In this document: positions 25,870 to 35,000 of the stretch, in pieces
Layout of the letters: each line of letters starts with the position of its first letter
Numbering within the stretch: position 1 is the first letter of the stretch
Origin: JANMDU01 sp043777675
GTDB lineage: Bacteria > Pseudomonadota > Gammaproteobacteria > Burkholderiales > Burkholderiaceae_C
Assembly (NCBI GenBank): GCA_043777675.1
Contig: JAYWHR010000061.1
Location: 124,001 to 188,000, forward strand
Reading direction: 5' to 3'
DNA length: 64,000 nt
Position numbers and translations under genes: made by a program
Notes under the pieces: generated by a model
The model's database searches: none
Told to the model about the DNA's origin: nothing
What the model saw: only the letters and a program-made list of their open reading frames with translations

Positions 25870-27046
25870 GAGATTTCTCCGTTTACCAACACGTTTCACA
25901 GCCGCGCTGTGGCGCAAGGCAATCACCTTAGGAATTGTAGGAACGCTGGTTGCATGTAGCTCGACGCCGCCTGCAAACCCACAAAAGGAGCAAGGCTTGC
26001 CGCCCCCAATCGTCGCGCAGCCGCTACCGCCAGATATTGCACCCAACAACGTACCTATCTCGCCGGCGAAAAGCCGCTGGGTACCTGTGCCATGGTCTGA
26101 TATTCCTGGTTTTGAGGCGGATGCATTGCACGAAGCTTGGAATGCATGGATACGTAGTTGCGAGCGCCCAGCATCCGCATGGAGCGCGCTTTGTCCAGAG
26201 ATTCGTCGCCTCTCGATCGCCGATGGTGCGAAGCAACGCGAATGGATGCGAGAGCGTTTGCAGCCGTATCGCGTCGAGCCACTTAGCGGTAGCGCGGAAG
26301 GCATGCTCACGGGCTATTACGAGCCTATTTTGGAAGCCAGCCGTCGCCCCAATTCGGTGCAAACCGTACCGCTATGGCAGCCGCCCGCCAGTCTTGCGCA
26401 GCGCAAGCCTTGGTACAGTCGCAAAGAAATCGATACCCTGCCCGAAGCGCAAGCTGCGCTACGAGGGCGCGAGATCGCTTATCTGGCGGATCCGATTGAT
26501 GCACTGATTTTGCAAATCCAAGGTTCGGGTCGCCTGAGGCTCACTGAGCCAGATGGCAGCCAACGCGTCGTGCGCGTAGCCTTCGCGGGCACAAACGATC
26601 AGCCCTACCGCTCCGTGGGCAGGTGGCTGCTCGATCAGAGGCTGGTAAGCGATGCGAGCTGGCCAGGCATCAAGGCTTGGATCGCAGCCAACCCGCAACG
26701 CGTGCAGGAGATGCTTTGGAGCAATCCACGCATGGTGTTTTTCCGCGAAGAAGCCATTGATCTTGCACAGAGTAGCCAAGGGCCCCGAGGCGCGCAAGGT
26801 GTGCCGCTGACAGCCGGGCGCTCCATTGCGGTGGATCGTGAGAGCATTCCTCTGGGTGTACCTGTTTGGCTACAAACGCGTGGCGAAAGTCTCACCGTTG
26901 AGCGTCTTGTGATCGCACAAGATGTAGGCAGCGCAATTTTGGGCGCGGTACGCGCAGACTATTATGTGGGCTCAGGCCAGGCTGCCGGCGAATTGGCCGG
27001 ACGGCTCAAACAAGGCCTGCGGCTTTGGGTTTTCTGGCCTAAATGA
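25868..27046 (+). CDS. mltA: Membrane-bound lytic murein transglycosylase A
   Basis: MltA is an outer-membrane lipoprotein that cleaves peptidoglycan glycan strands with formation of 1,6-anhydro ends. From ATG 25868 the product is 392 residues: signal peptide with lipobox LVAC (cysteine about residue 30), then the barrel domain with LTGYYEP, SGRLRLTEPDGSQ and, near the C terminus, a 3D domain with VIAQDVGSAILGAVRADYY containing the catalytic Asp. The frame extends 27 codons further upstream, but those would precede the signal peptide. No strong ribosome binding site is seen. Confidence 0.93.
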   Translation: MRFLRLPTRFTAALWRKAITLGIVGTLVACSSTPPANPQKEQGLPPPIVAQPLPPDIAPNNVPISPAKSRWVPVPWSDIPGFEADALHEAWNAWIRSCERPASAWSALCPEIRRLSIADGAKQREWMRERLQPYRVEPLSGSAEGMLTGYYEPILEASRRPNSVQTVPLWQPPASLAQRKPWYSRKEIDTLPEAQAALRGREIAYLADPIDALILQIQGSGRLRLTEPDGSQRVVRVAFAGTNDQPYRSVGRWLLDQRLVSDASWPGIKAWIAANPQRVQEMLWSNPRMVFFREEAIDLAQSSQGPRGAQGVPLTAGRSIAVDRESIPLGVPVWLQTRGESLTVERLVIAQDVGSAILGAVRADYYVGSGQAAGELAGRLKQGLRLWVFWPK

Positions 27047-27062
27047 TCAGATAAACGGCGTT

Positions 27063-27094
27063 TTGCCGGCAAGGAATATGCGCTATGCGCTCTA
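27063..27094 (-). repeat. 32-bp dispersed repeat, copy 12 (supplies RBS and start codon)
   Basis: In repeat orientation the blocks are TAGAGC / GCATA / GCGCA / TATTCCTTG / CCGGC / AA. On the plus strand it contains AAGGA (27071-27075) and the ATG at 27085 used by the following lipoprotein gene. Confidence 0.75.
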
Positions 27095-27429
27095 CTTTTG
27101 ATAGTATAAAAATAACGGCTCTTTCAATCATCACACTGCTCGCTGGATGCGCCAACAACCCTAGCAGCGAACCCCCTGCTCAGCGCTATCGCTGCGAGTT
27201 GGGCATCGAATTTAGTGCGCGCTTCTCGGGCGAATCCGTCGCGCTGGATACCTCGCGTGGCTATGAAATGCTTTTTCGCGATGGCAAACCACTGCCAGAT
27301 CCACCCAAACCAAATGAATACCGCAACCCGCGCATGAGCGCTGAATTTGCATTCGGTAAAGATGGCAACGAAGCCATGCTGCGCTATCCCTTGCTGCCTC
27401 TTACCGTTCGTTGCGTGAAAGATCGTTAA
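27085..27429 (+). CDS. Small lipoprotein, possibly MliC/lysozyme-inhibitor-like
   Basis: The product is 114 residues with a signal peptide ending in the lipobox LAGC (cysteine about residue 22), so it should be lipid-anchored. The mature part has two cysteines (in YRCELGIEF and VRCVKD) that could pair, and the pattern YxCxxGxxFxxxFxGxxVxLD, which loosely recalls the MliC/PliC family of C-type lysozyme inhibitors. That assignment is tentative. The ATG and its Shine-Dalgarno AAGGA lie inside a dispersed repeat. It follows mltA, a peptidoglycan-cleaving enzyme, by 38 bp, a fitting neighbour for a lysozyme inhibitor. Confidence 0.6.
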   Translation: MRSTFDSIKITALSIITLLAGCANNPSSEPPAQRYRCELGIEFSARFSGESVALDTSRGYEMLFRDGKPLPDPPKPNEYRNPRMSAEFAFGKDGNEAMLRYPLLPLTVRCVKDR

Positions 27430-27532
27430 GCTGAGTCGCTGCGTCACACGCCTGCCACAAACCGTTGTCAACATCCACCCCAGTTAATCATGTTCATGGT
27501 TGTCATGAGCAGACTTATGGAGTGGAGCAAAG

Positions 27533-29896
27533 ATGCGTGCAATCAAGCCGGCTCAGCAGAGCCAGATGAAAAATGTTCTCGCCGCTGAAGACGAGATCAC
27601 AAATCCCCGTGGCGGTCCAGAATTTATGGAGATCGTCAAAGCCCGCTTAAACCGCCGAGGTTTTCTGCGCGGCACGGGAGCGTCGGCTGCCGTCGCAGCG
27701 ATTGGCACAGTTGGCTTAGCTGCCTGCGGTGGGGGAGGCAGCGATTCACCCACCACACCGCCCTTGACGGGCGTTGCGGCCAACAAGCCTACAGCTCTGA
27801 CATTTGGAGTCGTCGACAAAAGCCGTGAAGATCGCTTCACAGTGCCCTCGGGTTACACGGCGCGGCCGTTTTACCGCACTGGAGATCCGATTGCTGCCGG
27901 CGTGGCCGCTTATAGCAACGTGGGCACAGACGATGCAACGACTTACAACCAGCGCAGCGGCGACAACCACGACGGCATTGAATACTTCGCTTTGAACGAT
28001 GCAGGTACTGCACGAGACGCCAACGGCAACAACCGCGGCATCTTGGCCATGAACCACGAATACGTTACCCAGCAGTTTCTGCACGAAGCCACCGCTTATC
28101 CGATCACCGGTACGCGGGTGCAAGCGCAAGTCACTCGCGAAGTCGCGATGCATGGCGTGTCAGTCATTGAAGTGATGAAGCAAACCGCAGCGGGCGCATT
28201 TTCTGCCACCGGCACTTGGAACTATGTGCAATCGTCTAGTTACAACCGCCGCATCACCGCTGCTACACGTATCGAGATATCTGGCCCGGTGCGCGGTGAT
28301 TCGCAACTGATCACTAAATATTCTCCTACCGGCACGGCCACGCGCGGCACCATCAACAATTGTGGCACCGGCTACAGCCTTTGGGGCACGCTGCTGACCT
28401 GCGAAGAGAACTGGGCAGGCTACTTCTCGCGCAGCACAGCGACCGACAATACCAACCGTGGTGGCGCAACCGCTAAAGAAGTGATCTCCATGACGCGCTA
28501 CTCAGTAAGCGGCGATCGCTATGGATGGGGCACATTGGCTGCGACGACAGCCGCAGCAGTGGCCGCTAACGCCGTAGATTCTGTCGGTGATTTGAACGAC
28601 CGCTGGAATGCCAACCAGTTGGCCACCAACGCCAATCTAGACTATCGTAATGTAGCTAACACCTTTGGCTGGGTTGTCGAAATTGATCCTTACAGCCCGA
28701 GCGCGACTCCAAAGAAACGCACAGCGTTAGGCCGCTTTGCACACGAAGCCGCTGTGTCGCCATTGCCAGTCGTCGGTCAACCGATTGCCGTTTACATGGG
28801 CGACGATTCTCGTGGTGACTACATTTACAAATTCGTCTCCAGCGCCACATGGGCAGACACTGATGCTACAGCGACCACCCGCATGGCCACCGGCGATAAA
28901 TTTCTCGACGCAGGCGTTTTGCATGTGGCCAAATTTAATGCCGATGGCACGGGCACTTGGATTGCGCTCACGATCACCAACCCCACTATTTCGGGTGCGA
29001 CCAATTTCCCATTCAGGAGTCAAGCGGATGTTTGTCTGAACACCCGCTTGGCAGCCGATGCCGTCGGCGCAACGCGCATGGATCGTCCAGAGTGGGGCGC
29101 GATCAATCCGCTCAACAACGAGGTGTATTTCACCTTGACGGAGAACAATTCTGGCAACCGCCCCTTGGCGAATATTGATGCAGCTAATCCACGCTTCCAC
29201 CAAGATGCACGTGCTGCAACCACCAGCACCACAGCAGGCACCAACACGGGCAACCCGTTTGGCCACATCCTGCGTTTGCGCGATGCCAATACAGCTGCCA
29301 CCACCTTCACTTGGGATGTGTATCTCTTCGGCGCACAAGCTGATGCAGATCCAAGCCGCGTGAACCTTTCTGGCCTGACGACGGCGAACGATTTCGCCCG
29401 CGCCGATGGTCTCTGGTTTAGCGGAGTCACGGGCATTTGTTGGGTGCAGACCGATGATTCTGGTGCATTCTTGGACGAGTCCAATTGCATGATGCTCGCA
29501 GCCTTGCCCGGCCAGGTGGGTGACGGCGTAGCGCTGGCTGCCCAAGCGGCCAGCACAGCAGCCTCGGGCAGCACGCCAGCAGGCGCTGCGCTCGCGGCTA
29601 CCAAGCGCGGTGCACAAGTCACCAGCAGCACGCTGCGGCGCTTCCTGGTAGGCCCGCGCGACCAAGAAATCACCGGCGTGGCCGAAACACCCGATGGCCG
29701 CACGATGTTTGTCAACGTGCAACATCCAGGTGAAGATACGCCAGTCGCGAATGTGGCAGCGAACGCGGGCGATTTCAGCAGCTACTGGCCACGCGGCGAA
29801 CGCGCTCCGGGCTCTGTTGCTATTGCAGCAGGTGCACGCCCAGCATCAGCAACCGTGGTGATCACTAAAAACGATGGTGGCCGAATCGGCACCTGA
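27533..29896 (+). CDS. phoX: PhoX family (DUF839) phosphatase, Tat-exported
   Basis: PhoX enzymes are calcium- and iron-dependent alkaline phosphatases exported by the Tat system. The 787-residue product has the twin-arginine motif RRGFLRG at about 42-48, followed by a hydrophobic stretch and AACGGGG, which may be a lipobox. Family motifs include ILAMNHEYVT, LLTCEENWAGYF, GRFAHEAA, YMGDDSRGDYIYKFV, MDRPEWGAINP and EITGVAETPDGRTMFVNVQHPGE. ATG 27533 is preceded by GGAG; an internal ATG 31 codons later also fits a Tat peptide. It is a single gene closed by a terminator. Phosphate starvation often controls PhoX, but I did not find a clear Pho box. Confidence 0.88.
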   Translation: MRAIKPAQQSQMKNVLAAEDEITNPRGGPEFMEIVKARLNRRGFLRGTGASAAVAAIGTVGLAACGGGGSDSPTTPPLTGVAANKPTALTFGVVDKSREDRFTVPSGYTARPFYRTGDPIAAGVAAYSNVGTDDATTYNQRSGDNHDGIEYFALNDAGTARDANGNNRGILAMNHEYVTQQFLHEATAYPITGTRVQAQVTREVAMHGVSVIEVMKQTAAGAFSATGTWNYVQSSSYNRRITAATRIEISGPVRGDSQLITKYSPTGTATRGTINNCGTGYSLWGTLLTCEENWAGYFSRSTATDNTNRGGATAKEVISMTRYSVSGDRYGWGTLAATTAAAVAANAVDSVGDLNDRWNANQLATNANLDYRNVANTFGWVVEIDPYSPSATPKKRTALGRFAHEAAVSPLPVVGQPIAVYMGDDSRGDYIYKFVSSATWADTDATATTRMATGDKFLDAGVLHVAKFNADGTGTWIALTITNPTISGATNFPFRSQADVCLNTRLAADAVGATRMDRPEWGAINPLNNEVYFTLTENNSGNRPLANIDAANPRFHQDARAATTSTTAGTNTGNPFGHILRLRDANTAATTFTWDVYLFGAQADADPSRVNLSGLTTANDFARADGLWFSGVTGICWVQTDDSGAFLDESNCMMLAALPGQVGDGVALAAQAASTAASGSTPAGAALAATKRGAQVTSSTLRRFLVGPRDQEITGVAETPDGRTMFVNVQHPGEDTPVANVAANAGDFSSYWPRGERAPGSVAIAAGARPASATVVITKNDGGRIGT

Positions 29897-29942
29897 TGAT
29901 TTTCTCAGCAGGGTATTGACTCCCCGTGCACCTCGCTGATTC

Positions 29943-29976
29943 AAGGTCACTCAAGCATTTTTGGGTGACCTTTTTC
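29943..29976 (+). terminator. Rho-independent terminator after phoX
   Basis: AAGGTCAC (29943-29950) pairs with GTGACCTT (29965-29972) across a 14-nt loop and is followed by a T run. It lies 47 bp after the phoX stop. Confidence 0.85.
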
Positions 29977-30199
29977 TTTCTCCCAACACCTTTAAAAATA
30001 AATGTTTTATCAAAAACTCTGTGTTCATAGCAATAAACATCTTATAAATTGAAATTACTAGCAATATCACTCTTTTAAATTCATAATTTGTTAAAAAAGA
30101 GCAAACACCTATCCGATGCTCTGACCTAAACTCGATTGCGCATATCCTTATGCCTACGCCGCATGAGCCAGAGACACAGATACAAGGAAGTTTGCTTTT
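29977..30199 (+). promoter_or_regulatory. AT-rich leader upstream of indolepyruvate oxidoreductase
   Basis: About 140 bp (29980-30120) are strongly AT-rich compared with the surroundings. They contain several A and T tracts, then a degenerate match to the 32-bp repeat (around 30128-30158, with CCTAC instead of CCGGC), and AAGGAAG about 13 nt before the ATG at 30200. It holds no gene and probably carries the promoter and regulator sites. Confidence 0.5.
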
Positions 30200-33100
30200 A
30201 TGAATGCACCACTGCCCGAGCACATCCGCAAAGCACTAGAGACCGTCACGCTGGATGACAAATATTCACTGGATTACGGCCGTGCTTTCATGAGCGGCAC
30301 ACAGGCGCTCGTCAAGCTGCCCATGCTGCAGCGCCTACGCGATCAGCAAAACGGAAAAAACACGGCAGGTTTTATCAGCGGGTATCGCGGCTCGCCACTC
30401 GGCGGTTATGACCAAGCTTTGTGGAAAGCAAAAAAATATCTTCAAGAAAAGCATGTGGTCTTCCAGCCTGGCGTGAACGAAGAGCTGGCTGCCACTGCGA
30501 TTTGGGGCACGCAGCAACTGGGCTTTGCGCCGCCGGGCAGCAATAAATACGATGGCGTCTTCGGCATTTGGTATGGCAAAGGCCCGGGCGTGGATCGTTG
30601 CTCTGATGTGTTTAAGCATGCGAACATGGCCGGTACCACGCCTCTGGGCGGGGTGATTGCTGTGGCCGGGGACGATCATGTGGCCAAGAGCTCGACTGCC
30701 GCGCATCAGAGCGATCACATCTTCAAAGCCTGCGGCCTGCCGGTATTCTTCCCCACCGATGTGCAAGATATTCTTGATCTTGGCTTGCATGCCTTTGCCA
30801 TGAGCCGCTATGCCGGTGTGTGGACGGGCATGAAGACGATTCAGGAAATTGTGGAATCAAGTATGAGCACCCAGGTCGATCCTGATCGCGTGAACATTGT
30901 GATCCCCACCGATTTTGAAATGCCAAAAGGCGGTGTGCATATTCGATGGCCCGATGCGCCGCTGGAGCAAGAGCAGCGCCTCTTTGATTTCAAATGGTAT
31001 GCGGCGCTGGCATACGTTCGCGCCAATCGTTTGAATCGCAATGTGATTGAAAGCAAGGATGATCGGCTGGGCTTGATTGCCAGTGGCAAGGCCTATAACG
31101 ATTTGCGTCAAGCGCTGATTGATTTGGGGCTGGATACAGAAACTTGTCAGCGCTTAGGCATTCGCGTGCATAAAGTGGCGGTGGTGTGGCCACTGGAGGC
31201 GCAGATCACGCGTGAATTTGCTACAGGCTTGAAAGAAATTTTGGTCGTTGAAGAAAAGCGCCAAGTCATTGAATATCAGCTCAAAGAAGAGCTTTATAAC
31301 TGGCGCTCGGATGTGCGGCCTGTTGTGCTCGGAAAGTTTGATGACACCTCTACCGAAGGGGACTCGTCATACCAAGGTGGCGAGTGGAGCATGCCCAATC
31401 CCACGGCGAATACATTGCTAAGAGCGAATGCCGATTTATCTCCCGCGCTGATTGCCAAAGCCGTCGCCGCGCGTGTGAAAAAACTCGGCGTTGATGCCGA
31501 CACACTCGCTCGCATTGAATCGCGTCTGGCCATCATCGAAGCCAAAGAGCGCTCACTGCAAGTTATTGATCTGAAAGCGGATCGCACGCCTTGGTTTTGC
31601 TCTGGCTGCCCACACAACACCTCCACCAAAGTGCCCGAAGGCTCACGCGCGATGGCCGGCATTGGCTGCCACTACATGGCGCTTTGGATGGATCGCGCCA
31701 CCACGGGCTTCACGCAAATGGGCGGCGAAGGCGTGCCTTGGGTCGGCCAGCAGCCGTTCACGAATGATGGGCATATCTTTGCAAACCTCGGTGATGGCAC
31801 CTACTTTCACAGCGGCTTGCTCGCCATTCGCCAAGCGATTGCAGCGGGTGTCAACATCACCTACAAAGTGCTCTACAACGATGCTGTGGCCATGACGGGC
31901 GGGCAGCAAATTGGCGAGCGGCCTGAGGGGCACTCGGTGATTCAAATTGCTCATTCGCTGACGGCGGAAGGCGTAGCAAAGCTCATCGTTGTCACCGATG
32001 AGCCAGAAAAATATTCAAGCGCTAAGTTACCTGACGGCGTCGAAGTCAAACACCGCGATCTTCTCGACGATGTCCAGCGCGAGTTCCGCGACATCAAAGG
32101 CACAACAGCCATCATCTACGATCAAACCTGCGCCACAGAAAAGCGCCGCCGCAGAAAGCGCGGCACGCTGATTGATCCGAGTAAGCGCGTGCTGATCAAC
32201 GAACTGGTGTGTGAGGGCTGCGGCGATTGTGGCGTGCAATCCAATTGCATGAGCGTCGAGCCGCTTGAGACCGAATTTGGCCGCAAGCGCACGATCAACC
32301 AAAGCACCTGTAATAAAGACTTTTCTTGCGTCAAAGGCTTTTGCCCGAGCTTCGTGACTGTTGAAGGCGAGCTGAAGAAAAAATCCAAAACGGGTAAAAC
32401 CAATCCTTTTGAATTAGGTGCATTGCCTGAGCCAACAATAGCAAGCATTCCAAAGAATACTTCTTGGGGCATCATCATCGCCGGCGTCGGCGGCACAGGC
32501 GTGATCACGATTGGCCAGCTGCTGGGCATGGCTGCCCACATTGAAGGCGTAGCCGTCGTCACGCAAGATGCTGCCGGCCTCGCGCAAAAAGGTGGTAACA
32601 CGTGGAGTCATGTGCTGCTTGCAGATCAGCAAAGTGATATCGCCACCACCCGCGTGGCCATGGCCAGCGCTGATTTGATTCTCGGCTGCGATCCGATGGT
32701 CGCCGCCAGCAAAGAAACCATGGCGCGCATGCTGCAAGGCCGCACGCACGTGGCGCTCAACGCGCATGGTTCGCCCACTGCCAGCTTTGTGCTCAATGGC
32801 AATTGGCAAAACCCCTCTGAGCGTTGCGCTGCAGCGATTGTGCAAGCCGTTGGAAGCGAGGGCGTGAGCGCATTCAACGCCGAGGCCGCGAGCAGCAAAC
32901 TGATGAGCGATACGCTCTACACCAACCCGATGATGCTCGGCTTCGCTTGGCAAAAAGGCTGGATCCCACTGCAAAAAGCCTCTCTCATCCGCGCCATTGA
33001 ATTGAATGCGGTTGCCATCGACAACAACAAAACCGCCTTCGAATGGGGCCGCCGCGCCGCTCACGATTGGCCGAGCGTTGAGCAGCTACTCACCCCCGCG

Positions 33101-33760
33101 CAAACCATTGAATTCAAAAAGCGCGACACACCGCAAGACATGCTGACCAAGCGCGTGGAGTTTTTGACGAATTACCAAAACGCTGCGTATGCCCAAGAAT
33201 ACAAAGCCTTCGTAGAAAAAGTCAGTAGCGCAGGTAACGCGCAGCTCACAGAAGCCGTCACCAAATACCTCTTCAAGCTCATGGCCTATAAGGACGAATA
33301 CGAAGTGGCCCGTCTGCATGCAGATACGGCTTTTCACGACAAGGTAAAAAACATGTTTGAAGGCGACGTGAAGCTTTCTTATCATCTTGCCCCGCCATTG
33401 ATCTCCAAGAAAAACAGCAAAGGCGAACTGCAAAAACAGCCCTACGGCGCATGGATGCTCACAGCCTTCAAACTTTTAGCAAAAATGAAAGGCCTGCGCG
33501 GCACTGCATTCGATATCTTCGGCAAAACTGAGGAACGCAAGATGGAACGCGCCTTGATCAGCGAATACCGCGCAAGTATCGAGAAGTTACTACCTGTCCT
33601 CAATGCAACGAACGCTGCAGCCGCCATAGAGATCGCCCGCATCCCCGAACACATCAAAGGCTTTGGTCATGTCAAAGAGCGCAACGTCGTTGCTGCGCGA
33701 GCTAAGTGGAGCAAGCTCGAAGAAGAGTTTGCTTCTTCTCCGTTGGCTAAAGCTGCGTAA
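30200..33760 (+). CDS. Indolepyruvate ferredoxin oxidoreductase, fused subunits
   Basis: This 1186-residue enzyme oxidatively decarboxylates aryl 2-oxo acids (such as indolepyruvate from tryptophan) to acyl-CoA using thiamine diphosphate and iron-sulfur clusters. The order is the alpha-type domain (GFISGYRGSPLGGYD near 50), a thiamine-binding domain with the GDG...N motif (about 531-555, LGDGTYFHSG and LYNDAVAMTGG), a cysteine-rich cluster region (CEGCGDCGVQSNC and CNKDFSCVKGFCPS, about 670-715), and the C-terminal gamma domain with GVGGTGVITIGQLLG. Fusion of all subunits is normal in beta-proteobacteria. The enzyme serves aromatic amino-acid catabolism. It is monocistronic behind an AT-rich leader. 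Confidence 0.93.
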   Translation: MNAPLPEHIRKALETVTLDDKYSLDYGRAFMSGTQALVKLPMLQRLRDQQNGKNTAGFISGYRGSPLGGYDQALWKAKKYLQEKHVVFQPGVNEELAATAIWGTQQLGFAPPGSNKYDGVFGIWYGKGPGVDRCSDVFKHANMAGTTPLGGVIAVAGDDHVAKSSTAAHQSDHIFKACGLPVFFPTDVQDILDLGLHAFAMSRYAGVWTGMKTIQEIVESSMSTQVDPDRVNIVIPTDFEMPKGGVHIRWPDAPLEQEQRLFDFKWYAALAYVRANRLNRNVIESKDDRLGLIASGKAYNDLRQALIDLGLDTETCQRLGIRVHKVAVVWPLEAQITREFATGLKEILVVEEKRQVIEYQLKEELYNWRSDVRPVVLGKFDDTSTEGDSSYQGGEWSMPNPTANTLLRANADLSPALIAKAVAARVKKLGVDADTLARIESRLAIIEAKERSLQVIDLKADRTPWFCSGCPHNTSTKVPEGSRAMAGIGCHYMALWMDRATTGFTQMGGEGVPWVGQQPFTNDGHIFANLGDGTYFHSGLLAIRQAIAAGVNITYKVLYNDAVAMTGGQQIGERPEGHSVIQIAHSLTAEGVAKLIVVTDEPEKYSSAKLPDGVEVKHRDLLDDVQREFRDIKGTTAIIYDQTCATEKRRRRKRGTLIDPSKRVLINELVCEGCGDCGVQSNCMSVEPLETEFGRKRTINQSTCNKDFSCVKGFCPSFVTVEGELKKKSKTGKTNPFELGALPEPTIASIPKNTSWGIIIAGVGGTGVITIGQLLGMAAHIEGVAVVTQDAAGLAQKGGNTWSHVLLADQQSDIATTRVAMASADLILGCDPMVAASKETMARMLQGRTHVALNAHGSPTASFVLNGNWQNPSERCAAAIVQAVGSEGVSAFNAEAASSKLMSDTLYTNPMMLGFAWQKGWIPLQKASLIRAIELNAVAIDNNKTAFEWGRRAAHDWPSVEQLLTPAQTIEFKKRDTPQDMLTKRVEFLTNYQNAAYAQEYKAFVEKVSSAGNAQLTEAVTKYLFKLMAYKDEYEVARLHADTAFHDKVKNMFEGDVKLSYHLAPPLISKKNSKGELQKQPYGAWMLTAFKLLAKMKGLRGTAFDIFGKTEERKMERALISEYRASIEKLLPVLNATNAAAAIEIARIPEHIKGFGHVKERNVVAARAKWSKLEEEFASSPLAKAA

Positions 33761-33790
33761 GGTCTTACCTTCGCTTCGCATCGCACACCA

Positions 33791-34176
33791 CCCGTTCACC
33801 TGCCCCGTGAGGTGCCCGAAAAAGCCGAGGCCTTTCAACGCGCGCCGCTCTTACTCGCAAGCGACGAGCTCCTGATCTCTGTAGCGATCTGTGCATGGTT
33901 TGCCGCGCCCGACCAACGAAAGGCTTCGTTTTTTCAGACCCATCACGGAGCGGGTATGGGTGGTTGGTGCATCGTTGCTTACTATTGAAGTAGTAGCACT
34001 CTGCGCAATAAATATACCGGCGATTTGCCTTTTTTCTCAATTTTCTCAGCCTCGAACTTGATGCCTCTACCGCATGTGCAACTCGATAAAATCACTATCA
34101 GGCATGAATAACGGGTGGAGCACATAAAGTTAGCGAGCCCTAGATTCTTGATTACGTCACGGGGCAGGTGAGCGGG
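33791..34176. repeat. Inverted repeat pair flanking 346 bp
   Basis: The sequence at 33791-33810 (containing TCACCTGCCCCGTGA) and that at 34157-34176 are reverse complements at 19 of 20 positions, with partial matching beyond. The 346 bp between carry no gene. They may be the ends of a decayed mobile element placed next to the vapBC remnant. Confidence 0.6.
33992..34023 (+). repeat. 32-bp dispersed repeat, copy 13
   Basis: Blocks are AGTAGC / ACTCT / GCGCA / ATAAATATA / CCGGC / GA. It is intergenic and lies between the inverted 20-mers. Confidence 0.85.
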
Positions 34177-34243
34177 TCGTGTCAAGCGGTCAAATGGCAA
34201 TGATCACGTAAAAAATAATTACGCTTTCGTATATGCTTTGACT

Positions 34244-34534
34244 ATGTCAACACTAGCCAAAGTCTTCACCACTGGAAACAGCCAAGCGATTCGTCTGCCT
34301 AAGGCGTTTCGGGTGGATGTGCGCGAGATGTGGATCTCTAAGAATGCGGGTACGGGTGAAATCACACTGCGGCCTAAGCCTGAGCCGGATGCGTTGCAGG
34401 CGCTGATGGCGCAGCTCAAGGAGCTGCCCAAATCGGGCGAGTTCATTCCGCCGCGCGACGATACGCCGCGCGGCAGTCCGTTTGATGATGCGCTCGGTGA
34501 CGCGCCAAAAAGCACGAAGGCTAAGCGCAAATGA
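34244..34534 (+). CDS. vapB: VapB-type (AbrB/MazE fold) antitoxin
   Basis: This 96-residue protein begins MSTLAKVFTTGNSQAIRLPKAF, the swapped-hairpin AbrB/SpoVT DNA-binding fold of VapB antitoxins. Its C-terminal part (about 45-96) should wrap the toxin. It normally represses its own operon and neutralises VapC RNase. The stop overlaps the vapC start by 4 nt. The toxin gene is frameshifted, so the antitoxin may now be a solitary regulator. ATG 34244 is preferred to the TTG two codons upstream. Confidence 0.87.
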   Translation: MSTLAKVFTTGNSQAIRLPKAFRVDVREMWISKNAGTGEITLRPKPEPDALQALMAQLKELPKSGEFIPPRDDTPRGSPFDDALGDAPKSTKAKRK

Positions 34535-34937
34535 GTTTGCGCTATTTGCTGGATACCAATACCGTCAGCTACTTTATTCGCCGCAGCTCGAGCGTGCTAG
34601 AAAAGCGGATGTCGCTGGCGATGAAGAACGAGAGCGCGGCAATATCCGTGCTCACACGCGCTGAACTGCGCTATGGCCAAGCGCTCAGGAGCGCCAAGAC
34701 AAACGCCGCAATGTGATTGATTTGCTGCTTCAGCAATTGCCGCATTTAGCTTGGACGAGCGAGGCTGCCGATCACTATGGTGAGATCAAATCGTATTTGA
34801 AACTTGAGGGCGTACTCATTGGTGAGCTTGATACGCAAATCGCCGCGCATGCTTTGGCTGAAGGCTTGATTCTCGTGACGCACAACACCAAGCACTTTGT
34901 AAAAATACCGCATTTGAAATTAGAAGATTGGCTCTGA
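34531..34937 (+). pseudogene. vapC: VapC PIN-domain toxin, frameshifted
   Basis: The first frame (34531-34716) encodes the PIN start LRYLLDTNTVSYFIRR with its catalytic Asp and AISVLTRAELRYGQAL with the catalytic Glu, then runs to a stop. The rest of the domain continues in another frame (about 34686-34937): RRNVIDLLLQQLPHLAW, GELDTQIAAHALAEG with the third Asp, and THNTKHFVKIPHLKLEDW. The break falls within about 34683-34690 (GCTCAGGA) and is explained by loss of one base. Both parts are otherwise well conserved, so the damage is recent, or a sequencing error. Confidence 0.85.
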
Positions 34938-35000
34938 AGCGCAGGCTTAGTGGCGTCTGATCCTCAACAGCACAGTTGCTACCGCATTGGATATTTGTGG

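Larger units (their letters stand above)
33761..34243. other. Intergenic region with outward inverted repeat
   Basis: These 483 bp carry no recognisable gene. They contain a dispersed repeat (33992-34023) and a pair of inverted 20-mers at 33791-33810 and 34157-34176. Short frames here have no family similarity that I can see. Confidence 0.4.

Noticed and set aside
27527..27560. GCCGGCTCA near the phoX start resembling the repeat end
   Set aside because: The GCGCA block is out of register and the first block is missing; probably chance.
30128..30158. Possible further repeat copy upstream of the indolepyruvate oxidoreductase
   Set aside because: GCGCA and a TATCCTTATG block match, but AATAGC and CCGGC are both degraded. 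It is kept as a mention only.
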